From: Dichomitus squalens LYAD-421 SS1
Lineage: Eukaryota > Basidiomycota > Agaricomycetes > Polyporales > Polyporaceae
DNA: 32,570 bases
Direction: 5' to 3'
Assembly (NCBI RefSeq): GCF_000275845.1
Contig: NW_006766929.1
Location: forward strand, 99,846 to 132,415
Below the pieces are notes generated by a model. That model did no database searches. It had not been told where the DNA came from and was given only the letters and a program-made list of their open reading frames with translations. This document shows positions 9,427 to 18,774 of the stretch, one piece after another. Every line of letters starts with the position of its first letter. Positions within the stretch are counted from its first letter, which is position 1. Made by a program: the position numbers and the translations under genes.

Positions 9427-10277
9427 GGTAGCTGGTCAGGAGAGAGGCCTGAGGGCTGAGCGCGGCACTTCCAGCAGACATGACGCATGAAGGAGGCCTT
9501 GGGACGGTGTGAATGCTGACGCTGTGGCGTGGCGACAAGGGATCGACGTGAACCGGATCGAACCGTGTCTGGTATTTGAAAATAGGTCTCCTTCCCAGGC
9601 TGTTGTGTCCCTGGGTCCAAAGGCCTTCCCGTGTAAGTAGATTGAACCGACAGCGATATTGTCGAGCTGGTAGGGGGTTATGATGTGCAGTAACATGAGC
9701 GGTAATTTCAAGAATGCCACGACTCATCGCATTGCAGGGGAAAGCGCCCGAGTTTGCTTCAGGCAGGCAAACACCGGCCATGTAGCTGGAAGAGTACACC
9801 CATCTCCTGCCTTGTTATAATCGTGAGATTTACTCTCCTGTCCTGCGAACGTCTCATCCTGGGTGACAATCCACGATACTGGTGCTAGCCTGAAAAGACG
9901 AGACCGGTGTAGGAACTCTCGACGTGCAAGCTTCTTTCGATGTGAAACCTCTGCGCCGGTCTCCTTGCAGCAGCTACAGCATTGTCCGAAGCATGGGAGA
10001 CGACGACGTGTATACTTGGAAATTCGCTCACAGTGATCAGTAATCGTTTCCAGGTTGAAGACAAAGCGGCGAGCGGTACGCCGTTCGTTGCGAGTGCAAG
10101 AGATCAGTACCTCTGCCTCGGAGGATGATTGCGTTAGGGTCAACAAACTCAACTTACTCGATGTGTTGCACAGTGAGTAGCTCTATTTCCATATCAACGC
10201 CTTTTACCGGGAACCTTTGCAGGCACATCGACAGGTCATGTCGCGTTAACCTAGCCCAATCTCCGATATTCCCTACA
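9427..10277. other. intergenic, no gene supported
   Basis: This stretch lies between the SDR start at 9426 and the 3' end of the RGG gene. A 142-aa minus-strand open frame (9724-10152) and two shorter overlapping frames show no domain. They are not supported as genes. Confidence 0.45.
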
Positions 10278-12767
10278 TCAAGCCGTAGTCTTGAAGCGCT
10301 CCAGGTCCCCTCCAACCAACCGACCCTCTTCGCCTTTCAGCTCAAATAGCCCCAGCTTCCCCTTCTCGCAAACGAGACTAAGCCTCCGCGTCGTCCCGTG
10401 TTCCTTCACAAGACGGTGTATTTCCTTCAGCAATGCCACGAACTGTGCGATACACTTCTGGATGCTCTCCATTTCCTCAATGCCAGTGAACTCAGGGGAG
10501 TCCAGCCCTTGCCGCATCACCTTTTCGAAGGTGCCGTTCTTGTGAATCGCGAGGAGGTGAGTAGGGGTCTGGGTCAAGAACAATTGGAGGAACGTGTCTT
10601 CGTTGCTGGTGCAGTCGGCGAACATGATGGAGCGCGTCGCGAGTTCGATTATAGAGGATTGCGGGAGGAGTGTGCCTGCACGGACGACGGCGAGTTCTCC
10701 GGGGATGATAGGCAAGTCTGCGTTCTGCGCTGCGTCCGGAGCGACCCCCCACGCAGTCGCGTCGTCCGCTGGGAGCTCCCATCCTGTCTCTGCAGGCGGA
10801 AGTGCTTGGCCGCGATCGTCTCCGCTCGTTTGCTTACCCTTCTGCGTCGTTGCCTCTGTGAACCCCCAGTCTTCAGCGTTACTCCCACCTACCCACATAT
10901 TCGCCTCGTCCTCGTTTGTGAAACTTTGTCGTGCTTGGGTGCCCGCCGCCTTTTCGGTCGGGGCCACAGGGATGCTCCCCGAAGCTCGCTGCGACAGCTC
11001 GCGCGCAGAGTCTTCCGTCCTCGTTTTATCCCCATCTGTGTGTGGCGGAGTAACGGGTGTACTTGTGGCTACGCACGCGTCGACCTCGAAGCGGACAACC
11101 ATCTTCAATCCGCAGATGGTCTGCACACACACAAACACACAACCCTGTAAGTGCCAGAAACTATACCCCGATGCATCGAAATTGTAGCTCACGTATTGCA
11201 CAATACGATAGTGTCCGGCGCCGTTCTCGCAGCCCTGCGCGGCCTTCGTGGCCTCGCGCTCAAAATTCAAGCGACACCCCGCTTTCGGCGGGACAGCGAC
11301 TTCGCGCGCGCGAGCAGCCCACCGGTGCATCAATACCGTGTCTGCGCCGCCGAGCTGGAGGTCGATCCGGAAGTCCTTGCGCGTATTCCACTCGGGCGCG
11401 GTCGTCGCGGCGCTCCCCTCCTTTCGTTCGCCCTGGTCGCGAGTCGGACGCTCTAGGCTCGGCTCGCTGACAGGGCTGAGAGGCTGCGCTGCGTCTGAAG
11501 GGAACGGCTCGCGGATCCAGCGAAGGAGCTTGCGCAAGTTGTTCCTGTCGGTGACGAAGTCGATGGCCGCCCAATCAATCATGTCCTTGTTCGAGTCTAC
11601 ATCCGGCCCAGAGGACACACTGGAAGCCAGAGCATCGACGGCTCGAAAGAGTGGAACAAGCGTGGACTGGTTGGCCATATAGTACGCATCCTCGTGGAAC
11701 ATCCTGATCCCGCTATCGAAGTCGACCGTGAATGGCATCGGGCTGTCTAGCCACTCGCGAGGTGAGCCTGCACGATGTTGAGCCATCAGCGAAGTCCGAA
11801 CTTGAGTTACTATACCGTACAACTCACCAGGGACGATTATAGTCGGATGCTGCCCCTTCACCCAGGTGTATGACGCAAGGGGACGGAAGTCTTCTATCTT
11901 GGTTGGTTTGTCGACGTCTGCGACATTCGGCGCGGTGAGCTCAGCGATCGCGGGCTCGAGGATGTTCTCGCGCATGTCGCGCGCAGGCGGGGGATTGTCT
12001 TCGGCAGGCTGTGAAGCGTAACGTCTCTCGCCCGCTGAGCTGTCGCTCCAGGGGCCCATGCCTCGTCGCCCGCCACGTCCACCTCGCCAAGGCTGTCCGC
12101 GAGCGCGAGCGCGCCCTTCGCCTCTGTCTGCGGCCCCGGAGATCCCACGTCCGCGGCCTCGGAATCCGCCACACTCAGCGTACCCGCCTCGCCAGCCGCG
12201 TCCTCCCCGGCCGCTCTCGTTGGGGAACTGGCCGTGCTCATCGCTGCCCGAACATCCTCCGTGATCTCTAGTGTTGTCACGCTGGAACCAGCGACCGCGC
12301 AGACCTCCCCCTCTTCCGGTGTTCCATTGGTAGAAGCCATTCTGAATGCCGTCAAGGTCAGTAGCTGCGGGCGCTGCCACGAATGGCATGAAGGGCGTAG
12401 CTTGGCTCACCATGTGCGGCGGTTGCTCATCAACATCTCGCAAGACGTTGGCCTGGGGAATGATGGGGACATAGGTGGTCAACCATCGAAGACCCAGCGG
12501 CGGCATCGAGGTCAAAGGTGCCCCGCGTCCGCCTCGACCGCGTTGAACGAAGTGGTTTCCTCTCTTGGTGAGTGTGTTGAATGCGGGCATGTTCGCATTG
12601 GGAGTCGTGCTAACAGTGTTCTCTCCAGCGCCCCCGCCTCGTCCAAAACTTCCCCAATAACCACCCCTGCCGCGCCAGGGAGGTCCACCACGCGCGCCTC
12701 CGCGTCCTCCGCGTCCCCTTCCTTCTCCGCCATCCTGAGAGATGTCGTTGTTGGCCTTCGTAGACAT
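10278..12767 (-). CDS. RGG/RG-rich protein of a fungal family of unknown function
   Basis: Exons 10278-11120, 11193-11767, 11828-12767; 785 aa. The ATG at 12767 (MSTKANND) is preferred; the frame extends upstream only through a GTG. Residues about 10-240 are low-complexity with many RGG, RGRG and GGRGG repeats, typical of disordered RNA-binding or condensate-forming tails. A conserved region then begins SYTWVKGQHPTIIVPG and continues through WLDSPMPF, LRKLLRWI, FRIDLQLGG and HYRIVQY to MVVRFEVDA. A variable linker and a conserved C-terminal block (SSIIELATRS, HLLAIHKNGTF, RLSLVCEKGKLGLFEL) follow. Databases often call such fungal proteins geranylgeranyl pyrophosphate synthetase, but no prenyltransferase DDxxD motif is seen, so I reject that name. 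Both introns are multiples of three without stops, so a fully retained product of 829 aa is also open. The tandem paralog at 14859-16391 confirms both splice positions. Confidence 0.85.
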   Translation of the reverse strand: MSTKANNDISQDGGEGRGRGGRGGARGGPPWRGRGGYWGSFGRGGGAGENTVSTTPNANMPAFNTLTKRGNHFVQRGRGGRGAPLTSMPPLGLRWLTTYVPIIPQANVLRDVDEQPPHMVSQATPFMPFVAAPAATDLDGIQNGFYQWNTGRGGGLRGRWFQRDNTRDHGGCSGSDEHGQFPNESGRGGRGWRGGYAECGGFRGRGRGISGAADRGEGRARARGQPWRGGRGGRRGMGPWSDSSAGERRYASQPAEDNPPPARDMRENILEPAIAELTAPNVADVDKPTKIEDFRPLASYTWVKGQHPTIIVPGELYGIVTQVRTSLMAQHRAGSPREWLDSPMPFTVDFDSGIRMFHEDAYYMANQSTLVPLFRAVDALASSVSSGPDVDSNKDMIDWAAIDFVTDRNNLRKLLRWIREPFPSDAAQPLSPVSEPSLERPTRDQGERKEGSAATTAPEWNTRKDFRIDLQLGGADTVLMHRWAARAREVAVPPKAGCRLNFEREATKAAQGCENGAGHYRIVQYVSYNFDASGYSFWHLQGCVFVCVQTICGLKMVVRFEVDACVATSTPVTPPHTDGDKTRTEDSARELSQRASGSIPVAPTEKAAGTQARQSFTNEDEANMWVGGSNAEDWGFTEATTQKGKQTSGDDRGQALPPAETGWELPADDATAWGVAPDAAQNADLPIIPGELAVVRAGTLLPQSSIIELATRSIMFADCTSNEDTFLQLFLTQTPTHLLAIHKNGTFEKVMRQGLDSPEFTGIEEMESIQKCIAQFVALLKEIHRLVKEHGTTRRLSLVCEKGKLGLFELKGEEGRLVGGDLERFKTTA

Positions 12768-12849
12768 TGAAGAAGATTCGAAGTACCGGTCGGGCACCAG
12801 CTAGGAGCCAAAGAATCCAGACTCGCTATGCCTGACTGGGCCGCTCGGG

Positions 12850-12855
12850 TATATA
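12850..12855 (-). promoter_or_regulatory. TATA box of the RGG gene
   Basis: TATATA on the minus strand, about 85 bp upstream of the ATG at 12767. The spacing supports transcription starting roughly 50 bp before that ATG, and makes the upstream GTG at 12797 unnecessary. Confidence 0.5.
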
Positions 12856-13409
12856 AGACTTCCTTCAGAGCGTATGACGCAGCACATGGAATTCTGAGGG
12901 ACCGTCAAGGTCTACCGCAGTACTCAAAGCTTCCGGCGATGTCTCTGCCGCATGACAAACTCTAGTACACGCGGGATGCATGTTTCGTACACCGCTGTCT
13001 GCGAGATGACCGCAGCACGGCGCGACAGAGTCCAGCGTACAGGATTGCGTTGGCAGCGTTCGAGGATCATCCTGCTGCGAGTTTGGGGCTGCTCGCGCCC
13101 GCGGCGGTCTTCTATTTCCCAAGCGGGACTGCAAGTGCGAACTTCCGATCACCCGAGTCAGTCATAGTCCCAAATGCTTGTATGCGACTCGTGCGCATGG
13201 GCCTCCGAATGGGCCCGACAGGATCAAGGGACAAGACGTCACACCAAGCACGAATTTGACAGCTGGAACAGGGTGGCTGGCACCCGTCGATTGAGGTATA
13301 CTATCTAGAACACATACGAAGCCTGGACAGCAGCACCCTGCCTGGTCTCCCCTATGTCACCGCCCACGTTGGGCGTGATTTTTGTCCTCACAGCCCATGC
13401 AGCATCTCC
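12856..13409. other. intergenic spacer
   Basis: Upstream region of the RGG gene and downstream region of the small secreted protein gene. Open frames up to 95 aa lack any recognisable feature. Confidence 0.5.
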
Positions 13410-13940
13410 TTAGTTCGGGAGCGCGTTGATCTGCTGCTGGAGCTGGCCGTAGACGGTCGAAACGGCAGGGCAGCCGACACCAGGACCGTGAAGGTTCTGG
13501 AGGGTCGACAGGAGGGTCGCGATACGCGCCTGCTGTTCTCCCTTCGAGTTGCCCGTCGGGAAGGGCGCCGCAATGGGCGGGTTGTTAATCATGTGGCCGG
13601 CGTTGACGTTCGCGTTCAATGACTACAGACGAGAAGCTTCAGCAAGGCCTAAGGAAGCGCAGAGCGATACTTACAGCAATGAACGAGTTACGGTCGGGAG
13701 GGCAGGCACAGGGGATCTTGATGTTGTTAAGACCAAGGCAGTTACTGTGGGAGACGTCAGTTGCTGACACATTCTTGCGAGTGTATCTACTTACCCAGTG
13801 CCGTCAGCGCCAGTACCGGGCACAACACCGAAGTCGGGAACGAGGGCCGGGTCGACTTCACGCTTCTGGAAAGCAGCAGGCGCCGCCTGAACGGCGACAA
13901 AAGCAGCGACGACGGAGAGGATGATCGTGGAGGCCTTCAT
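13410..13940 (-). CDS. small secreted protein with Kex2 site
   Basis: Exons 13410-13622, 13675-13744, 13795-13940; 142 aa, with introns of 52 and 50 bp. Residues 1-19 form a signal peptide (MKASTIILSVVAAFVAVQA). A short pro-segment ends in Lys-Arg at 26-27, a Kex2 processing site, followed by EVDPALVPDFG. The mature part has four cysteines (51, 61, 63, 123) in NCLGLNN, IPCACPPDR and GPGVGCPA, enough for two disulfides. NANVNAGHMINNP and ARIATLLSTLQNL are conserved-looking blocks. I recall similar small secreted proteins as common in Agaricomycetes; their function is unknown, with cell wall, effector or surface roles possible. The 5' region has a TATA box and a long pyrimidine-rich leader, suggesting strong expression. 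Confidence 0.9.
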
Positions 13941-14858
13941 GATGGTATGTGGGTCGTTAAAGAACGGGTGAAGTGACTAGATAGTGGACGGGTGTCGAAA
14001 AAAGGTGCAAAAAGAGTGTGTTGCGAGAGGGTAATTCTTGCAATACGCCCGGCGTAGAGAGAATGAAGAAGTTCCAGCTGTCGAAGGAATCGTCTTGTCG
14101 ACCGAGGGCATATATAGCTTTCGCAACCTGCGGACACCGCCACCTACCTCGCTTGCATGTCGCGGTATCGCAGCCTGTGTGACCGTCCCTTGGAGCTGAA
14201 TGCGATCTTCGCGTGTGGTGGAGCCACAGGCGCATCAAGGCGCAGTGATAATCCGCCTCGATGCTTTTCCGAGCAGACCGCAGACGAAGTGTAACCTGCA
14301 AGAAGAAGCAATCCAATGATCAATCATGAGGCCAAGTACGCCGAACATGTTTCTGAACAGACGATACTCACCTGTGGGTACAAAGCTAAAGACTCCGTTC
14401 GTGAGCTATGTAGGAGTTGTGCAAGTATGCCAACACAACATCACTTACACTTTCCTTGGTCTTACGACTACGACTACCTTAATGTACATTGTGCAAAGCG
14501 CAGACTCAGAACTTGTTGCCTACGCTCGACGAACCAGGGCACTTCAAATTTGTATGGAGCAGGCCTGAAATAAACTTTCAACAATTGATTGACACATTGC
14601 ACTGCAACCTATTGATGACCGATCAGCGCAGGTATTCGTATCAACTAGCAAATGATAGACCTACATATCAGTACCACGTCAGCCTGGTCGCACATGCGAT
14701 GCAGTCTCGCCTTGTTGTTCGCAACAAAAATTACTGACTCATTCTGGCGCGATGCTATTGTAAACATTATATGTATTATGCGCATTCTACATTATCGTCA
14801 TTGATGTACTATGGGGCACAAAGAGATGGGCTCATACCTGTAGCATACGGAGTACTAA
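13941..14858. other. promoter region and intergenic
   Basis: The first 170 bp hold the leader and TATA box of the secreted-protein gene. The rest, to the 3' end of the RGG paralog, is comparatively AT-rich and contains only short overlapping frames without resemblance to known proteins. Confidence 0.5.
14111..14116 (-). promoter_or_regulatory. TATA box of the small secreted protein gene
   Basis: TATATA on the minus strand (context gctatatatgcc), about 170 bp before the ATG at 13940. The leader between them is rich in C and T and ends accatcATG, typical of well-expressed fungal genes. Confidence 0.55.
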
Positions 14859-16391
14859 TCAGATGCCAAACCGCACAAGCTCACGATCTGGTAAGCAGCC
14901 GACATCATTACCATCGCCGCGCTCGAACGCCTCCAATCTGCCTCCTCGGCAGACTAAACTCAGCCGGCCGCGACGGCCGTGTTCCGCGACAAGCGTCTGT
15001 ATTTCCCGAAGCAGTAATGTTAGTTGTCTAAAATTCCTTTGCACCCCATCCCGTGCCGCGACCCTCTGGAACTGGGGTGAGTTCAGAGGACGTGTGTTGA
15101 TGGTTTCGAACACCCCGCGTTGGTGCACCGCGAGGTAGTGGACTGGAGTTTGAGAGAGAAAGAGCTGAGTGTATGTCTCCTCCCAGTTTTGTCGCTGGGC
15201 GCCTTTTGTTGAGCGAGTTGAGATTTCGAGTATTGAGGATTGGGGGACCTGCGTACCGCCCCGAATGACCGTAACAACGGCGTCTGGGTCTTCCGGGGAT
15301 GGTGCGAGGGGCGCGGGCGTACGAGATATGTTCGCTGATGTCCGGCAGGCCAATGAGAGGCCTGCGAGGGCTTCAGACAGCTTGTCTGGCATCTCAGCGT
15401 CGTCGCGCGAGTGCGCGGGTGCAGTAGCGGCCTGCGCGTCGACCTCGAAGCGGATGACCATTCGGACGCCGCCAAGTTCCTATATGGCAAATTGAGATCA
15501 GCTTGAATATGTATGATGGAGTGAGCAAGATGAAGACATACGTACATATTGCACGATCCGATAGTGCCCGGACGACGACTCACAACCCGGCGCGGGTGTA
15601 GTTATGGTCATTTCAAAGTTGAAGCGGCAGCCCGCAAGCGGTGGAGTCGCGTACTGGCACGTATGCGTGTCCCAGCGCTGCATCAGGACTGTTTTGGCGC
15701 CGCCTAACTGTAAATCAATACGAAAATCCTGGACTTTGCCTGAGGGATAGCTATTCAGGGGTTGGGGGTCGTTTAAATCGGGATGGGCGTCGCAGTTTCG
15801 TACCCATCGGAGAAGTTTGCGGAGGCTGCTGCGGTCGGCGATGATGTCGATGGAGGGCCAGTCCATCGTGGTATCGGCGTTGTCCTCTGCGACGGCGTCG
15901 ACAGCGCAGAAGAGGGGGATGAGAGGAGAGGACCCTGACGAGCCCATATGGTAGCCGTTTGGATCAAATATATGTAACCCTTCGTCAAACGGTACGCGGA
16001 AGGGCAGTGGCCGATCGCGCCATATCCGAGGGGAACCTGACACGCGGAGCACAGTGAGCTACAGACGTATGCGTGAACAGGACAGGATGAACGAACCTGG
16101 CACGAGGATAGTCGGGTTCGGACTATCCAGCCAGTTATACGAGCCGAGATACTTGAAGTTCTCGGGCTGTATGGAGGGAGCGGTCCCGTCGCGGGGGACG
16201 GATGGGAGGGTGAACCGCCGCAAAGGCTCGGAGAGCAGCCCTTCGGTGACATCGGCGTCCGGAAGGAGGTCGGGCTCTGTGTTCGCCGTGGACTGCGTGA
16301 CGGTGTTGAGCTTCGGGATGGAGTAGGTCCGTCCGGCGTCCTGGCCCCGTCCGCGACCTGCACGACCACGGTAGTCTGCCTTGAACGCCAT
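14859..16391 (-). CDS. tandem paralog of the RGG-type protein, short N-terminus
   Basis: Exons 14859-15479, 15546-16036, 16097-16391; 468 aa. The ATG at 16391 (MAFKADYRGRAGRGRG) sits in a good context; an upstream in-frame ATG at 16499 would add 36 residues with no RGG character. It shares the core of the gene at 10278-12767: SYNWLDSPNPTILVPG, LPFRVPFDEG, LRKLLRWV, FRIDLQLGGAKTVLMQRW, HYRIVQY, MVIRFEVDA, SSILEISTRS, VHYLAVHQRGVFE and RLSLVCRGGRLEAFE. Only a vestigial RGRGRG segment remains of the long RGG tail, and the linker is shorter. Introns are at identical positions and of similar size (60 and 66 bp), but here they contain stops. Function is unknown; the pair suggests duplication with divergence in the disordered region. 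Confidence 0.87.
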
Positions 16392-16941
16392 CAATGGGAG
16401 ATAGCTAGGAGAAGTGGGCGGCGGAACGCACCATGCGCAATGGGGAGAGCTTGGTGTCAAGAAGAGTGTGCACGTCCTAGTTCTTATGGACGGCTGCAAG
16501 TTGGGTACCGCAGCATTTCCTTGGCTCTGAGCTTGACTGAGGGAGTGCGATACGTGCGATTACCGCCCTGACTCACATGGTGGGTCGTACTTGGCCGCGC
16601 GGACTCTATGTGTCGCAGCTGAGGTTCCGTCTGTACAATACCCGAAGCACCGCAGCAACCACCGGCACGACCGCACGATGAACCCGCAGATACATCTACA
16701 CTGTCCGCGTTCGAATCAGCGATAGCGCAGCACAGAATGGTAGGTGGGACACACCCGTGTAGATGGGTCCAGAATGCGATCCAGAGCTGGAACAATGTGA
16801 GATGAAGCTATAAAGCCGAGATTCGACCATTTCGCGGCGGCACACAGAAGGAAGGAAAACACAAGTCATGAAGCAAAGGCCGGTGGATTGCACGAAACCA
16901 AGAAAATAGTACATGTCTACAGTTCTTCCCGATTAGAGCAC
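16392..16941. other. intergenic spacer
   Basis: Upstream of the RGG paralog and downstream of TRP4. A 103-aa minus-strand frame (16484-16795) overlaps this stretch but shows no domain and is not supported. Confidence 0.5.
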
Positions 16942-18170
16942 TCACTTCTGCGCCTGCGACGCGGCCGCAAGCCCCGCATCCCGGAACTGCTCGAGGGCAT
17001 TCCACGCCTTCCCAGACGTGATGCTCTCCCTCGCCTTCGCCACCCCATCCTTCAGATCCTCCGCGATCCCCGCCACGACTAACAGCGCCGCGGCGTTCAT
17101 CAGGACGAAGTCCAGCACCGGCGTCAGCTTCTCCGGGATATCCTTCCCGCTCTGCAGCAGCGCGCGGAACGTCGCCGCGTTCTCCTCCGGGCTTGCCCCC
17201 GCGACCTCGGACAGGGGGTGCGCCTCGAGCCCAAAGTCGCGAGGGTGTACGGTCCGCTCGGCCACGGAACCGTCGGGACGGAGCTCCCAGACGAAGGTGT
17301 CGCCCGCGCAGGAGATCTCGTCGAGCCCCTCGGCGCCGCAAACCACGAACGCGCGCTGGACGCCGCCGTCGGCGAGGGAGTGTGCGAAGGTCGGGCCGAG
17401 CTCGCGCTCGGCGACGCCGAGGACCATCCCGCGCGGACGAGCGGGATTGATCAGGGGGCCGAGGACGTTGAACATCGTGCGGTGCCTAGGTGGGGTAGAA
17501 GGGGTACGTGACTAAATGTGCGCATATATGCGGGAATTGCGTCCGAACTTACGGGAGGGCCTTCCGGTATGGGGCGATCATGGCCAGAGAGAGGTGGTAT
17601 TGAGGGGCCATGATGAACGTGAAGGGGATGCGAGAGATGGGAAGCGGGGCATCGGCAGAAGGCGGGGTAAAGTAGCAGCCTAGAGATTGGAGTAGGTCTG
17701 CAGACCCGGAGGAAGAGGTCGACGCGCGACTTCCGTGCTACAGGCGGCGCAAAGGCATGAGAGACACTTTCAGGGAGTATGTTGCAACTTTCACGCACCT
17801 TGACTACGCGCGCACCTGCGCCTGCCGCAACGATCGCCGCGGTCGTGCTCACATTGAAGGTGTTGTGCCCATCGCCGCCTGTCCCGACTATGTCCACTAC
17901 GAAGTCATCATCGATGCCCTCAATCGCCGCCTTCAACGCGCGTGCCCGGAGGACGTTCGCGGCAGCCGCAAGGAACTCGGGCCTGCGCTCGATACGCTCG
18001 ATGTGCAACGCGGTCAGGAAGGATCCGATTTGTACCGGGTGGACGACATCCGGTGTGAAGATGCACTCGAGCGCGACCTTGAGGTCTTCGGCGGTGAAGT
18101 ATTCGGGTGTTTTTACGAGCTTGCCAAGCAGGGACTTGAAGGTGTCCTGGGAGACCGACGGTGGGGGCAT
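16942..18170 (-). CDS. TRP4: anthranilate phosphoribosyltransferase
   Basis: Transfers phosphoribose from PRPP to anthranilate, the second step of tryptophan synthesis, in the cytosol. Exons 16942-17485, 17553-17737, 17799-18170; 366 aa, a normal length for the fungal enzyme. The N-terminal helical domain (residues 1-80) contains HPVQIGSFLTALHIE. The PRPP loop GTGGDGHNTFNVST begins at residue 96. Exon 1 ends in VVK and splices to HGSRASTSSSGSADLL, the anthranilate and diphosphate-binding segment. RTMFNVLGPLINP spans the second junction. The C-terminal part has DEISCAG and ends in a helical, Ala-rich tail. Introns are 67 and 61 bp. No other tryptophan gene is adjacent, as is usual in fungi. 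Confidence 0.97.
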
Positions 18171-18194
18171 GGTGGGAGATGCGCAAGATTGGGA

Positions 18195-18279
18195 TGACTC
18201 CTTCGCAGAGACGTAGGGAAAACGTACGGCCGTTCGTCCGGCCTACATGTACATCCTCAGGAGCGTTTGTTGTTGAGTC
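18195..18279 (-). promoter_or_regulatory. possible Gcn4/CPC1-type sites upstream of TRP4
   Basis: TGACTC at 18195-18200 and TGAGTC at 18274-18279 (followed by G) match six of seven bases of the TGASTCA element used for general amino acid control in fungi. The outer one, about 105 bp before the ATG, is better placed; the inner one probably lies in the leader. This is inference from motif and gene function only. Confidence 0.3.
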
Positions 18280-18774
18280 GCGGCTGAGATAGCTCTGCTC
18301 GTTCCGTTCTCATCGCAAGTATGTTGGTGCGCAGAATCCAGATGGATAAAGGATGGTTAGGTTGCCGGGCACGCGCTGATGCGCGAGCCGGTTAGGGTCG
18401 CGCCTGCGGGCATTCGACTCCGTTCGACCTCGGACTAGTCGTCAATCAAGCTCACGGGGATGTCGTCGCACGCGAATACGATGTCCATCGCTGTTGGCAA
18501 CGCTGCGACGACCGCTCAGAGGGCGGTGGCGGCGCCGGGGAGGGCGGAGACAGCGGACGAGGCACGGGCGTGGAGTGGGAATCGGCGCCTGCCGCAGCCA
18601 CTCCGGAAACAAGCACAAACACGCTCTTTACTCCCCACCACCACCGCTCTCGTCGTCGCACTCGTCGTCGCACTCGCCCTCGACCTCGCCCTCGCCCTCG
18701 CTGGCGCCCTTCCTTAGTTTCTCCTAATCTTCTCTCTTCGCCAACCGCACAAGACAGCCAGGACCTCCCGCTTG
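18280..18774. other. divergent intergenic region between TRP4 and ROT1
   Basis: Shared upstream region of two diverging genes. It contains the simple repeat at 18650-18705 close to ROT1 and no supported gene. Open frames in the GC-rich part are artefacts of the repeat. Confidence 0.55.
18650..18705 (+). repeat. CTCGCC/TCGTCG-type simple repeat
   Basis: Two copies of tcgtcgtcgcac are followed by imperfect ctcgcc/ctcgac hexamers. The plus strand is C- and T-rich and ends about 70 bp before the ROT1 start, so it may lie in the promoter or leader. All overlapping frames give low-complexity Arg, Ser or Leu/Ala runs and are not taken as genes. Confidence 0.6.

Noticed and set aside
9724..10152. 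142-aa minus-strand open frame
   Set aside because: The composition (Arg/Cys-rich without pattern) and the lack of splice or promoter signals do not support a gene.
10398..12770. Several plus-strand frames of 100-250 aa across 10.4-12.8 kb
   Set aside because: They are antisense shadows of the RGG gene, Arg/Ser/Pro-rich because of the GC-rich codons. The minus strand has the conserved protein and a matching paralog.
14859..16391. Geranylgeranyl pyrophosphate synthetase as a name for the RGG paralogs
   Set aside because: Proteins with the SYNW and IVPG motifs often carry this name in fungal databases, but no DDxxD prenyl synthase motif or typical all-helical core is visible.
17018..18216. 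Plus-strand frames of 145-165 aa
   Set aside because: Antisense to TRP4 exons, which are unambiguous.
18452..18727. Plus- and minus-strand frames over the simple repeat before ROT1
   Set aside because: They are low-complexity translations of a C/T-rich hexamer repeat; three frames are equally open.
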